Numbered from the stretch's first letter, positions 16,913-24,415 are shown. The stretch is DNA of 41,834 nt from a virus (IMGVR_UViG_3300017963_000424:1-41834), one strand, 5' to 3'. Program-made: numbers and translations. The notes: generated from the sequence alone by a model not told the origin.

Positions 16913-17362
16913 TTATGCATCAGTTTTAGGAGGATCAACTGGTTTCTCTTCTTTAGGCGCCTCTTCTGCTTTAGGGGCTGACTTAGGTGCAGCCTTAACA
17001 GTAGGTTTCGCACCATCCAGATAATCTTTAACCTGATCCTTCGGTACAAAGAATTGGGTATTTTTATCCATTCTAGTCAGATAGACAGATTCTCCATCGG
17101 GACCATCACAAAAGAATTTAAACCCTTCTTTCCAAGACCAAGATTGCTTATCCATAATCTGTTCCTTTTCAGCTTCTTCACGGTGTTTAGCCGCAGTACG
17201 TCGATAATTGGTTGCAGCTTTTAAAGCTTTTTCCCAACCAAACCGTTTATCAATCGGCTTGCCATAGGCTTCAGCCGAAAAATCAGATAAGGCGCTTACA
17301 TCCTTATCTTTAATAATCTGTTCAGGGATATGGAGATCTGTATAGGGTATTTTATAGACCAT
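16913..17362 (-). CDS. Unknown late protein between terminase and portal
   Basis: 149 aa, weak SD. The N-terminal two thirds is globular and aromatic-rich (FGWEKALKAATNYRRTAAKH, later SVYLTRMDKNTQFFVPKDQV). The C-terminal third is a Lys/Pro/Ala/Glu low-complexity tail. No family was recognised. Position within the packaging/portal block suggests a virion or DNA-packaging accessory. Confidence 0.7.
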   Translation of the reverse strand: MVYKIPYTDLHIPEQIIKDKDVSALSDFSAEAYGKPIDKRFGWEKALKAATNYRRTAAKHREEAEKEQIMDKQSWSWKEGFKFFCDGPDGESVYLTRMDKNTQFFVPKDQVKDYLDGAKPTVKAAPKSAPKAEEAPKEEKPVDPPKTDA

Positions 17363-17383
17363 TGGGGTATCATATGTGAAAAA

Positions 17384-18718
17384 TTAAATGAGTCTACGAG
17401 GATTATAACTCACTCTGGTCCCGCCCGCACCTACTGGGAATAAATATTCCACAGCATAGCGCAAAGCATCAGTAAAATGTTCATCTCCCGCTGATTTATC
17501 TATCTGAGCTGTCTCTGGATTTCTCTCCATCCAGACAGTTCTCTCCAGAGAACGAATCGTATTGATACAGTCAGATTTGATGTAAATCTCTGTCTGTTCT
17601 CTAGCATTTAACAACTTCCTGTTAACTGCACTGACAGAATCTATGATTGGGGGAGATTTCTTCCTAGCAAGAACTGTGATACCATGACTCTGAAGAATAG
17701 AAAAGTCAGTTTGCCCAACAGCAGCAGACGACTTCCTACTACGACCAGTAGGATCAGGGTAGGCAATAATTTTGTGTTTTGCATAGCGATCTTTCAACCA
17801 TTTAGCTAATTCGTGAGTATCCCTATCCCCTCTCTTCTCATCTAGGATATGGATCTGGTTTCCTCTCAAGGCAAATAGAACAGTAGCCATCACCCCTACG
17901 TTAAAGTCTATAGCAGCATGGACTACTTCCCCTTCTTCAAATTCTGGGATTACATCGTCTATGTGTTTCTTCCGATCAAAAGTATAGAATACTCTAGCAC
18001 CAGAATCTTCAAAAGAAGCCTCATACTCTCTGGCAAACTTAAGAGGATCTAAGATCAGTTTATTCTGTTCAATTGCTTTAGGATTGAGATAAGGAGAACA
18101 GGTATAATCATAGTGATAAGATTTCCAATCTGGATCTCTCAACTCATTCTGAAACATATCATATAAATAATCCATACCCTTGGGGGTAGAGATTGTGAGA
18201 GATCTTCCAATACCCGGCCAACGAGTATCTAAGCAGGGCTGAATAGTAGATTCCCATGCCTCCTGCTGATTAGAGCCGGGTAGCTCCCAAGAGGCAAATT
18301 CATCATTTACTACAAAGTATTGTCCAGTACCCCGCATCCGTTCACTAGCTTCTGCTGACCAAATCTTCAGTAATACCTCTGGACCAAACCAGAAGGTACC
18401 CTCCCTCCTAGAAGATTTAGTGCAATAGCCTAGAACACCAAACTGATAAGCTATCAGAGGATAATAAATATCGGTGGCCTGAGAGTGAGTAGGTGCTATA
18501 AGTGCTACATTCCGATTAGGAGTACTAGCAGGCATTTTAGACAATTCTTCTATCGCCTTGATAGCGCAAGCAGCAGCTAAAACAGATTTACCAAAACCCC
18601 GAGAAGCAATACAAACAGCATGCCTACAAACCTTATCTATAAACAAGGCTCTAAAGATCTCCGATTGAGCTGGATGTAGCTCAATACTAGGGGCTTCTTT
18701 AGGGATTGCTGCAGTCAT
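17384..18718 (-). CDS. terL: Terminase large subunit
   Basis: 444 aa. ATPase: Walker A-like ASRGFGKS at residues 38-45, Walker B YFVVNDEF at 134-141 with the catalytic Glu140, coupling motif TISTPKG at 175-181. Nuclease (RNase H-like): AAIDFNVG with Asp271, IAYPDPTGR with Asp322, and EHFTDALRYA with Asp417. This is the packaging motor that cuts and pumps phage DNA. SD is weak. It precedes the portal gene and follows a run of small genes downstream of the small terminase candidate. Confidence 0.95.
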   Translation of the reverse strand: MTAAIPKEAPSIELHPAQSEIFRALFIDKVCRHAVCIASRGFGKSVLAAACAIKAIEELSKMPASTPNRNVALIAPTHSQATDIYYPLIAYQFGVLGYCTKSSRREGTFWFGPEVLLKIWSAEASERMRGTGQYFVVNDEFASWELPGSNQQEAWESTIQPCLDTRWPGIGRSLTISTPKGMDYLYDMFQNELRDPDWKSYHYDYTCSPYLNPKAIEQNKLILDPLKFAREYEASFEDSGARVFYTFDRKKHIDDVIPEFEEGEVVHAAIDFNVGVMATVLFALRGNQIHILDEKRGDRDTHELAKWLKDRYAKHKIIAYPDPTGRSRKSSAAVGQTDFSILQSHGITVLARKKSPPIIDSVSAVNRKLLNAREQTEIYIKSDCINTIRSLERTVWMERNPETAQIDKSAGDEHFTDALRYAVEYLFPVGAGGTRVSYNPRRLI

Positions 18719-18741
18719 TTTATAAAGTAATCATTAAAGAA

Positions 18742-18936
18742 TTAATCTCTAAGTTTAATACCAGTATTACTAGTTTTATCAGTATTTACATAAAATTGTA
18801 TAGTAGCTACTAAAGGATTATCAGGACTATTCTCTAAAGAAACTTTTAATTGACCTGGAAGAGGTTTTCCATCACAACACAATAATAATGCATCATATTT
18901 TGTTTCTAAGGTAAATCTATGGTTTGAAGGCTTCAT
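18742..18936 (-). CDS. Small late-operon protein, unknown function
   Basis: 64 aa, beta-rich (DALLLCCDGKPLPGQLKVSL, then VATIQFYVNTDKT). Start overlaps the previous stop as ATGA, implying coupled translation. No family recognised. One of six small genes between the two terminase genes. Confidence 0.68.
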   Translation of the reverse strand: MKPSNHRFTLETKYDALLLCCDGKPLPGQLKVSLENSPDNPLVATIQFYVNTDKTSNTGIKLRD

Positions 18937-19154
18937 TTGTAAGATCTCTTTCTCTTGCTACTATGATGTTTCAGTAACTTATCCCGAGTTATAAAATTGA
19001 TTACCTGATTAGACAGAATAATCGTCTTAACTATATGTGCTTCTACTACATGTCCTTTAATCTGTTCTAAAGCTAACTCCCTAAGCTCTTCTTTGTCCTT
19101 GTTAGAACCTACTAGGACTTCTGTAATGTAATTACTGTTGACCTGAATAATCAT
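18933..19154 (-). CDS. Small late-operon protein, unknown function
   Basis: 73 aa. Begins MIIQVNSNYITEVLVGSNKD and ends with a strongly basic tail (HHSSKRKRSYK), which could bind nucleic acid. It overlaps the next gene by four bases. No family recognised. Confidence 0.66.
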   Translation of the reverse strand: MIIQVNSNYITEVLVGSNKDKEELRELALEQIKGHVVEAHIVKTIILSNQVINFITRDKLLKHHSSKRKRSYK

Positions 19155-19162
19155 TGATCTAC

Positions 19163-19375
19163 TTAAATAGGTTGTGGTAGGACTATATCAATAATTCTAT
19201 TCTTACTCTTTCTAAAGGAAAGTTGATGTAGAAATTTTTCAGGCAGAGTAATATCAGGAAAATCATTTTGAATAGACTTATAAGCCATGAATTCTACATG
19301 TCTTTTACAAGCATTTTGAGGTATTTGTATAGTCTTCTTATAAGCACCATTGAGACGAATATCGAGAGGGATCAT
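19163..19375 (-). CDS. Small late-operon protein, unknown function
   Basis: 70 aa, net basic, with MIPLDIRLNGAYKKTIQIPQ at the start and an IIDIVLPQPI end. A short beta-alpha-beta pattern is likely. No family recognised; placed between two terminase genes. Confidence 0.64.
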   Translation of the reverse strand: MIPLDIRLNGAYKKTIQIPQNACKRHVEFMAYKSIQNDFPDITLPEKFLHQLSFRKSKNRIIDIVLPQPI

Positions 19376-19394
19376 ATCTTAACCAGTTCTCTTG

Positions 19395-19655
19395 TCAATG
19401 GTTAGTAACAAATACAGGGAGAGTAAATAAATCTATGGAATGAATGAGAATGTCTGGATTGTTCACTCCAACCCCATATACACCCTCCCCTACCCCTAAT
19501 AAATTTCCTACTAAAAATTCTTTTTCGAGATTAACACAAGCTAATCTATTTGATGAAATTATAGCTTTATAATTACATCCTGGGCTATGTCCTGCTAATA
19601 ATCCTTTAGTAATTCCTTCTTCATCTTTAACATCGAAACCGATAATAATATCCAT
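19395..19655 (-). CDS. Small late-operon protein, paralogue of the two upstream genes
   Basis: 86 aa. Contains KGLLAGHSPGCNYKAIISSN followed by a conserved-looking small residue turn; the GLL-x-x-x-x-x-G core also occurs in the two preceding genes (GGLLKDIEVGTYIVSI and AGLLSGLPVGANHVVF). These three tandem genes look like a duplicated small beta protein. Function unknown. Confidence 0.64.
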   Translation of the reverse strand: MDIIIGFDVKDEEGITKGLLAGHSPGCNYKAIISSNRLACVNLEKEFLVGNLLGVGEGVYGVGVNNPDILIHSIDLFTLPVFVTNH

Positions 19656-19658
19656 TTA

Positions 19659-19904
19659 TTATCTTCTAGGTATTCTAATCTGGGAGATAGTAATTCCATC
19701 AATCTCATCTCCATCTTGAATTAATTGAGGAGTATCTTGTGTCAATGCTGCTTTAATCAATGTGTTCCTAGGACCTCCTAGAGAACTACAAGACATCTCT
19801 AATTTTGATTCAGGGATCGATACAATATAAGTACCTACTTCAATATCCTTTAATAGACCACCAGTAGCCATAGTTGTGATCTCTGCTTTAAAAAAGATAC
19901 TCAT
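19659..19904 (-). CDS. Small late-operon protein, member of a tandem paralogue set
   Basis: 81 aa, AGGAG SD. MSIFFKAEITTMATGGLLKD, then VGTYIVSIPESKLEMSCSSL and an end ISQIRIPRR. It aligns by eye with the next upstream gene (same length, same GLL..VG core and a late VN/IDGITIS strand). Probably a small beta-sandwich; function unknown. Confidence 0.68.
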   Translation of the reverse strand: MSIFFKAEITTMATGGLLKDIEVGTYIVSIPESKLEMSCSSLGGPRNTLIKAALTQDTPQLIQDGDEIDGITISQIRIPRR

Positions 19905-19913
19905 CAGCTACTC

Positions 19914-20159
19914 CTAATAACCAAATAGATCATCATTAGTCAAAGTGATACTATTAACTGTGACATTACCTACAGTAGTGCCAGGAGTGAAGTATTCATC
20001 AGAGGTGCTAGTCAACTTTCCACTGATAGAAAGAGGTCCAGCATGATTTAACTGATTCAGATCAATAAATACCACATGATTAGCTCCTACAGGTAATCCA
20101 CTGAGTAAACCCGCTGAAGGAGCTGCAGTAACTACAGTAACATCTAACTTAACAATCAT
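19914..20159 (-). CDS. Small late-operon protein, member of a tandem paralogue set
   Basis: 81 aa, AAGGA SD. MIVKLDVTVVTAAPSAGLLS, then VGANHVVFIDLNQLNHAGPL and VGNVTVNSITLTNDDLFGY. Same length and pattern as the following gene. Beta-rich. No known family recognised; could be a minor virion component. Confidence 0.68.
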   Translation of the reverse strand: MIVKLDVTVVTAAPSAGLLSGLPVGANHVVFIDLNQLNHAGPLSISGKLTSTSDEYFTPGTTVGNVTVNSITLTNDDLFGY

Positions 20160-20191
20160 TGAAGAGATCCTTAGTAAAAATTAGTAAATAT

Positions 20192-20707
20192 TCAGTGAGT
20201 AACCTTATCAGAATCATCATCCTCTCGGGAAGAGACTCTCTCCAGGCCTAAATCAGACATTGGTTTATCTGTTAAAGTAATACCAATGGGAATCTCATGG
20301 TTCTCATTGATAATCTTCTCTGGTACAGGACGATAGCCAAATCTTAATAAATCATTGATCAATGCTCTCTTAACATTCATCAATTGTGCTATAGCTGGCA
20401 TACTAGGTTTAGATTGCCGTTTCATCCATTTTACTTTGAGATCAACTTCTTTAAGGGCTTCTACTGCTGCTACAATAGGATCACAATTAAGTTTCTTTAG
20501 TGTAGCTGCTGAATCATAGGGATCAGAGGTAGCTACTATCTCTTCCATTTTAGTTCTTTTAGGTCTACCTGCTCCCTTTCTAAAGCCACCTCTTTTGGAT
20601 TTTCTTTCAGAAGGTTTTGCGTCTAATTCTGCCGAAGAATCTTTCGCGGCAGATGCTACGCCTTTAGACTCTGAAAGAGACTCAAAATCATCTTCGTTGT
20701 GAGACAT
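20192..20707 (-). CDS. Terminase small subunit (probable)
   Basis: 171 aa. A disordered acidic N-terminus is followed by KRGGFRKGAGRPKRTKMEE (about residues 38-56), a Gly-Ala-Gly-Arg-Pro-Lys motif common at the start of phage small terminases and other DNA-binding phage proteins. A helical region (AAVEALKEVDLKVKWMKRQ) and another with AQLMNVKRALINDLLRFGYR follow. It lies upstream of the large terminase in the same operon. Assignment is from the motif and position; it would recognise packaging sites on the DNA. Confidence 0.68.
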   Translation of the reverse strand: MSHNEDDFESLSESKGVASAAKDSSAELDAKPSERKSKRGGFRKGAGRPKRTKMEEIVATSDPYDSAATLKKLNCDPIVAAVEALKEVDLKVKWMKRQSKPSMPAIAQLMNVKRALINDLLRFGYRPVPEKIINENHEIPIGITLTDKPMSDLGLERVSSREDDDSDKVTH

Positions 20708-20836
20708 AGTAATTACATTTAGACTAGAAAAAATTTAAGTTGTTAAATTATAGATTGACTTGAAATAAACTACAAGTTTCTTTTCGTTAAATATAGGAGC
20801 TGGGAAATGTGAGTAATTACTAACTTTTAGAAGCAT

Positions 20837-20867
20837 AAAAAAAACCCCTTCAGGAGCACCAAAGGGG
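20837..20867 (-). terminator. Intrinsic terminator, minus strand
   Basis: CCCCTT (20845-20850) pairs with AAGGGG (20862-20867) with a further GG/CC inside, followed on the minus strand by a run of eight T (20837-20844). It lies between the zinc-ribbon gene and the small terminase candidate and would end or reduce the transcript started at the 21.3 kb promoter. Confidence 0.8.
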
Positions 20868-20934
20868 TAACAGCATTTTTCAGCTGTCAAGGGACCTAAA
20901 CTAAGAGTAGGGACCACTCCAAGGAGTTTAGGTC
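20837..20934 (-). ncRNA. Candidate structured small RNA or leader ending in a terminator
   Basis: Three consecutive hairpins on the minus strand: a 10-bp perfect stem with arms GACCTAAACT/AGTTTAGGTC (20893-20902 and 20925-20934), a 5-bp stem ACAGC/GCTGT (20870-20874 and 20883-20887), and the T-tailed terminator. About 100 bases with no sensible coding. It could be a processed 3'-UTR RNA, an antitermination/attenuation leader, or simply a strong terminator array. No known RNA family was recognised. Confidence 0.5.
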
Positions 20935-20945
20935 AGGGTAGACAA

Positions 20946-21197
20946 TTAAAACGCATTTGCTTGAAGAGGTAATTCCCCAGAGGCTTCACTGACATTTTGA
21001 GTTTCGTGGTTTGTTGTAGTTTCTACTTCTTGTCCAGATAATTTTCTGGATTCATACCGATGACGAGCTAAAGCGTTAGAACATTCCTTACAAATAGAAT
21101 TAATTCCAATTTTCTTAGTTGCATTACGATGAAATTGATCTGTAGTCAAGGATTGATTGCATTTTGTACAAACATGATAACCATTACTATCTGACAT
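20946..21197 (-). CDS. Zinc-ribbon protein
   Basis: 83 aa from the ATG at 21197, chosen for its GGAGGT SD; an in-frame start at 21248 is unlikely. Residues about 8-50 have C-x2-C ... F-x-R-N ... G-x3-I-C-K-x-C (HVCTKCNQSLTTDQFHRN, later INSICKECSNALARHRYE), the zinc-finger seen in many phage HNH-associated or stand-alone proteins. No HNH catalytic part follows; the tail is disordered. First gene of the late operon, so it may be a regulator; that is inference. Confidence 0.75.
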   Translation of the reverse strand: MSDSNGYHVCTKCNQSLTTDQFHRNATKKIGINSICKECSNALARHRYESRKLSGQEVETTTNHETQNVSEASGELPLQANAF

Positions 21198-21284
21198 TAT
21201 AACCTCCAGGGATTTTCGAGCGGGATAACATTTTATCTGAACAGACAATCAATATTCACTTAAATCTAATGCATCCCCATTTAC

Positions 21285-21312
21285 ATTATAAACCAAATAA
21301 AACAAAATGCAA
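21285..21312 (-). promoter_or_regulatory. sigma70-like promoter for the late operon
   Basis: On the minus strand TTGCAT (21307-21312) and a perfect TATAAT (21285-21290) are separated by 16 bp. Transcription would start near 21278, about 80 bases before the zinc-ribbon gene that opens the late region. Host polymerase could use it. Confidence 0.6.
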
Positions 21313-21373
21313 TACTACCAGAAAAAATTTTTAAATTCATTCCATTTTCAATAAGTCTTTGAAAAATAACAAA

Positions 21374-21428
21374 TTTGGTTTCATTTAGAAAAGATTTCAT
21401 TCAAATTGAATTTGAAACCAACTATAAA
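21374..21428. repeat. 55-bp direct repeat, copy A
   Basis: Pairs with copy B at 22020-22074 over 55 positions with no gaps; 41 of 55 bases are identical by eye. Conservation is in two blocks (TTTGGTTTCA..TAGAAAAGATTT and TGAA.TTGAAA.CA.CTATAAA) separated by a variable centre of fixed length. Arms GGTTTCA and TGAAACC make the copy an internal inverted repeat. The pattern resembles a protein-binding iteron or operator pair. Confidence 0.7.
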
Positions 21429-21950
21429 CTAAAGATTTATAACAAATAAAACAAATAAATAAAACTTAAATAAATTTAAAATCACTAAAAATAATTCTTG
21501 AAAAAATCTTTGTTAAAATCTTTGAAAATTCTTTCAAGAATGGGCTTTATAAGGGTTATAAAAAATTTTTTCAGAATTGGTTTAGGGGAATTGGAAAAAA
21601 TTCTTTTTTGGAAAGGGTAAGTGAATTTTTTCGGGGAGGCCTATAAGAGAGTTGAAAAAATTGTATGCGTGAGTAAAGACGCGAAAACAAACTCAAAGGG
21701 GAATATACCCCCTATTCAAAATACTCTCCCCAGGAGATTCACACAATCTTTTATCTTATGTTAATAACAAATTTATATAATAAACCAACTACTAATAACA
21801 AAAAGTTATAATAACGTTTATTGACCACTTAAAACAACAACTAAAATTCCAAATTTTCACAACTATCTCCATGATCTTATTGAAGTTTCTGGTTTCAAAT
21901 ACTTTTAGTATAATTTTATATAAGAAGATTGTGTGGGTTTGAGAGCTGGC

Positions 21951-21969
21951 TTATATCAAAATGATATAA
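21951..21969. promoter_or_regulatory. 8-bp hairpin with 3-base loop (candidate hairpin promoter)
   Basis: TTATATCA (21951-21958) and TGATATAA (21962-21969) pair perfectly around AAA. A second hairpin, ATATCT/AGATAT with loop ACGGG, follows at 21984-22000. Phage N4 virion RNA polymerase uses promoters with a short stem and a 3-base loop; whether this phage's virion polymerase does so is unknown, so this is a suggestion only. Confidence 0.3.
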
Positions 21970-22019
21970 CAAATCTCTTGGTAATATCTACGGGAGATAT
22001 GCTGAGAGTTTACTCAAAG

Positions 22020-22074
22020 TTTGGTTTCAAATAGAAAAGATTTTTGAAGTGATGAACTTGAAAGCAGCTATAAA
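22020..22074. repeat. 55-bp direct repeat, copy B
   Basis: Second copy of the repeat at 21374-21428, same orientation and length, about 650 bp away. It keeps both conserved blocks; the inverted-repeat right arm has one change (TGAAAGC). The constant spacing with a free centre suggests two half-sites recognised by a protein. Confidence 0.7.
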
Positions 22075-22347
22075 TGGTGGTAATTGTGAGTGCGATTCAT
22101 ATACCCACACAATTTTCTTGAAAACAACTTTCCTCAAATTTTACCAAAAATACTTCACATATCTCAGTGTAATTCTCACAACCTATCTTCATTCTCATTC
22201 TCCTGGTTTCATTTAGTTTTAATAGCTTTTCTTTATTAAAAGCCTCTTCTTAATAGCTTTTAACTATAATAAAACTCAATAGATTCATTCTATAAAACTC
22301 CCCATATTTTTCACCCATTCTAAGACTACCTTATTGAAGAAATAAGA

Positions 22348-22390
22348 CAAGAATATCATTCATTCTTTGATTAATTAAATGATATTCTTG
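22348..22390 (-). terminator. 13-bp inverted repeat at the end of the accessory operon
   Basis: CAAGAATATCATT (22348-22360) and AATGATATTCTTG (22378-22390) pair perfectly with a 17-base loop. It begins 36 bases after the stop of the last accessory gene. The minus-strand sequence after it, TCTTATTTCTTC, is only moderately T-rich, so it may be a weak terminator, a stabilising 3' hairpin, or a binding site at the edge of the gene-free region. Confidence 0.5.
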
Positions 22391-22426
22391 CCAGATGTTT
22401 TGGAAAAAGTTTGATATTTTCAATTA

Positions 22427-22612
22427 TTATTTATTTATCTTATTAATATAATTTATACTTCTAGATATTTGTAATGCCTCCTTCAATTGTTTAATTTCAC
22501 GATTTAATTCACGAGCATTTTTACAGCCTTCCCATTTACCATATTGATAAGCTACTATAACAAGTACTCCTGAAATAAAGCCTATAACCATATCTATACT
22601 AACTATATCCAT
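22427..22612 (-). CDS. Small single-span membrane protein
   Basis: 61 aa from the ATG at 22612, whose A is shared with the upstream TGA (TGATG); a GTG three bases earlier is an alternative. Hydrophobic residues about 8-23 (MVIGFISGVLVIVAYQYG) form one membrane segment, followed by a charged coiled coil (ARELNREIKQLKEALQI). Last gene of the accessory operon. Function unknown. Confidence 0.65.
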   Translation of the reverse strand: MDIVSIDMVIGFISGVLVIVAYQYGKWEGCKNARELNREIKQLKEALQISRSINYINKINK

Positions 22613-23613
22613 CACTGATTCTTTATATCAAGTGTATTGATCATCTGATTAAAATGATCCATAGCATGTTCTAGAGGAGAGCCTGGAAGAGAATGTCTAG
22701 AGATAGCTTCTACTAACGCTTTCTCCTGTTCAGATTGGTTTCTATATGAAGTAAATTTATATAGTTCCCAACCATTTATTTCACAATTTTCTATCTTTCT
22801 ATTAGATTCAAGCTCTTTAACATCAATAGGATCTTGTTTATCTAAAGGCCGCCACAGATATGGCTTATTCAGGTGATGATAAGAGAGCTCAGTAGGCATA
22901 CCTATATCATTAGTTATTGTCAGATAAGACTCATCGTCATGAGAACCTCTATCATACTCTACATAATAGATTTCTCCAAGAGTATATAGCTCATTAGGAG
23001 CTGAGATTCTCTGATAATAACCTTCATAAGCCTTAAGCTTTTCACTATGATCTGCTCTCTGCCAAAGAGAGTTATTATCTAACTCATTCATATGAATTGA
23101 AAGTGGAGAACCACAAATACGAGTCTCTACTCTCAATATCCTATCATCTAATAGATTAACTTTATACACACTACCATGAAACCATCTAGTACATTCTCGA
23201 CCTATATATCTCCAATATCCTGTGTATTCTTTTAGACGATTACAATACTCTTTCTCAACTTGAGGAAAAGCAGGCTTTGATACTTTCTTCCAGCATGTTT
23301 CATTTTCTAAAGTAGAAGGCCAAATTGTTGTTATCATATTATTGGTATTAGAAGTACTTATGCTTAATTGTGATGATGACAACTTATCTTTAGATACCTT
23401 ATAAATAGCACCTGGATGCCAATCATCAAAACAAAAGCCTGTATATTTCCAATATCCTACGTATTTATCTAAATTAACTTGAACTTCATCATGATAAGTC
23501 TTTAACTCCATACCTGGATAAGTAGTTATTAATTCCTTAATCTTATGTTCTAAAGCTATATCTAAACTCCTTTCACAACTACCTGATATCTTTATCTTCT
23601 GTGTTCTATTCAT
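22612..23613 (-). CDS. Protein with three copies of a Y-x-G-Y-W repeat domain
   Basis: 333 aa from the ATG at 23613, chosen for its AGGAG SD; an in-frame ATG at 23667 overlaps the upstream gene. It contains three similar units: YVGYWKYTG...WHPGAIYKV (from residue 51), YTGYWRYIG...WFHGSVYKV (from 130) and YEGYYQRIS...YTLGEIYYV (from 196). Each unit ends with L-x-I-x-T strands and a W, spaced 65-80 residues. The same unit occurs once in the gene at 24667-25239. The likely fold is a small beta domain. No known family recognised. Confidence 0.72.
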   Translation of the reverse strand: MNRTQKIKISGSCERSLDIALEHKIKELITTYPGMELKTYHDEVQVNLDKYVGYWKYTGFCFDDWHPGAIYKVSKDKLSSSQLSISTSNTNNMITTIWPSTLENETCWKKVSKPAFPQVEKEYCNRLKEYTGYWRYIGRECTRWFHGSVYKVNLLDDRILRVETRICGSPLSIHMNELDNNSLWQRADHSEKLKAYEGYYQRISAPNELYTLGEIYYVEYDRGSHDDESYLTITNDIGMPTELSYHHLNKPYLWRPLDKQDPIDVKELESNRKIENCEINGWELYKFTSYRNQSEQEKALVEAISRHSLPGSPLEHAMDHFNQMINTLDIKNQ

Positions 23614-23656
23614 AATATGATCTCCTATAGTTTTAAAATTACTCATAAATAAATAT

Positions 23657-24136
23657 TCAATTGACATTAACTAAACCGCTTTCTTTATTCGCTAACATAT
23701 CCACTGCTGCCTCCATCAATGATTCACATCGAAGATCCTCTAAATATTTCTCATGATTCTCTAGATATTCCTCAAAGTTATCATATAGCATCTTAGCATA
23801 AGTAGCAGGAGAGTCTTTTATACCCTCTGGATAACCTCTATCAGAAGAACCTCCATCTCCTATTAATGCCTTTACCCTTTCTATATAGATCTTTGGTACT
23901 TTTACTTCATACTCCATACAGATCCAAGGTAAAGTGAAGTTGTTAGTTCTCTCTGCCTGTTCCAATAAAGAAAGAAAATTATCAGTTATCCATTCTAACA
24001 TTTTCTTATCCATCTCTTCACTAGCCCATTCTATTCCATATTCCTCCTCAAAATAGTCTTCTCTATCATTTAAGAGATCTGCCTTTAAGTCCCAAGGTGT
24101 ATCTCCACCCATCGGATGTGTTGACCAATAACCCAT
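23657..24136 (-). CDS. MGYW...GGD-type small phage protein
   Basis: 159 aa. The start MGYWSTHPMGGDTPWDLKAD has the M-G-x-W ... G-G-D-x-P-x-D signature seen in a group of small phage and bacterial proteins of unknown function. The rest is acidic and helical, with YAKMLYDNFEEYLENHEKY near the end. Followed closely by the repeat-domain gene. Confidence 0.7.
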   Translation of the reverse strand: MGYWSTHPMGGDTPWDLKADLLNDREDYFEEEYGIEWASEEMDKKMLEWITDNFLSLLEQAERTNNFTLPWICMEYEVKVPKIYIERVKALIGDGGSSDRGYPEGIKDSPATYAKMLYDNFEEYLENHEKYLEDLRCESLMEAAVDMLANKESGLVNVN

Positions 24137-24137
24137 A

Positions 24138-24404
24138 TTACTTCTCCTTACTAATTAGAGTCTCCAAAAATTTTCCTAAAATTAATTCAATAGTATTTTT
24201 CAATACAGGCCAATCCTCAGCGTCTATACAAATAGAAGAACCAGTTTCATCAGTCACTGATAAATATTCTCTACCTTCATGATCATCTTCTATACTTAAA
24301 ATATATTTTTCTAAGCTGCATATTTGCATAGATGACTCATACCTGCTATGTATACTATATTTTGTGGGCCTTATCAAGAATTTATCCTCTTCTTTCTTAG
24401 TCAT
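24138..24404 (-). CDS. Small acidic protein, unknown function
   Basis: 88 aa. MTKKEEDKFLIRPTKYSIHS, then a beta-rich middle (KYILSIEDDHEGREYLSVTD) and a helical end (NTIELILGKFLETLISK). Stop and next start are one base apart. No family recognised. Confidence 0.65.
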   Translation of the reverse strand: MTKKEEDKFLIRPTKYSIHSRYESSMQICSLEKYILSIEDDHEGREYLSVTDETGSSICIDAEDWPVLKNTIELILGKFLETLISKEK

Positions 24405-24415
24405 AATATTTGTTC

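Larger units (their letters stand above)
21249..22347. other. 1.1-kb gene-free AT-rich region (candidate origin / promoter hub)
   Basis: No reading frame with an SD is seen on either strand. The region is very AT-rich with repeated AATTTTTTC/GAAAAAATT tracts. It holds two 55-bp direct repeats, four GGTTTCA motifs, three CACACAAT motifs in both orientations, an 8-bp hairpin with a 3-base loop, a 6-bp hairpin with a 5-base loop, and a sigma70-like promoter at its left end. It separates the accessory operon from the late operon, which suggests a role in transcription initiation, replication or both. Confidence 0.7.

Noticed and set aside
20735-20917. 60-codon minus-strand frame over the terminator region
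   Set aside because: It covers the hairpins and T-run of the terminator, has no SD and no plausible protein features.
21300-21660. Repeated AATTTTTTC/GAAAAAATT tracts as a CRISPR-like or iteron array
   Set aside because: Spacing is irregular and the units are low-complexity AT tracts; no repeat-spacer structure exists anywhere in the window.
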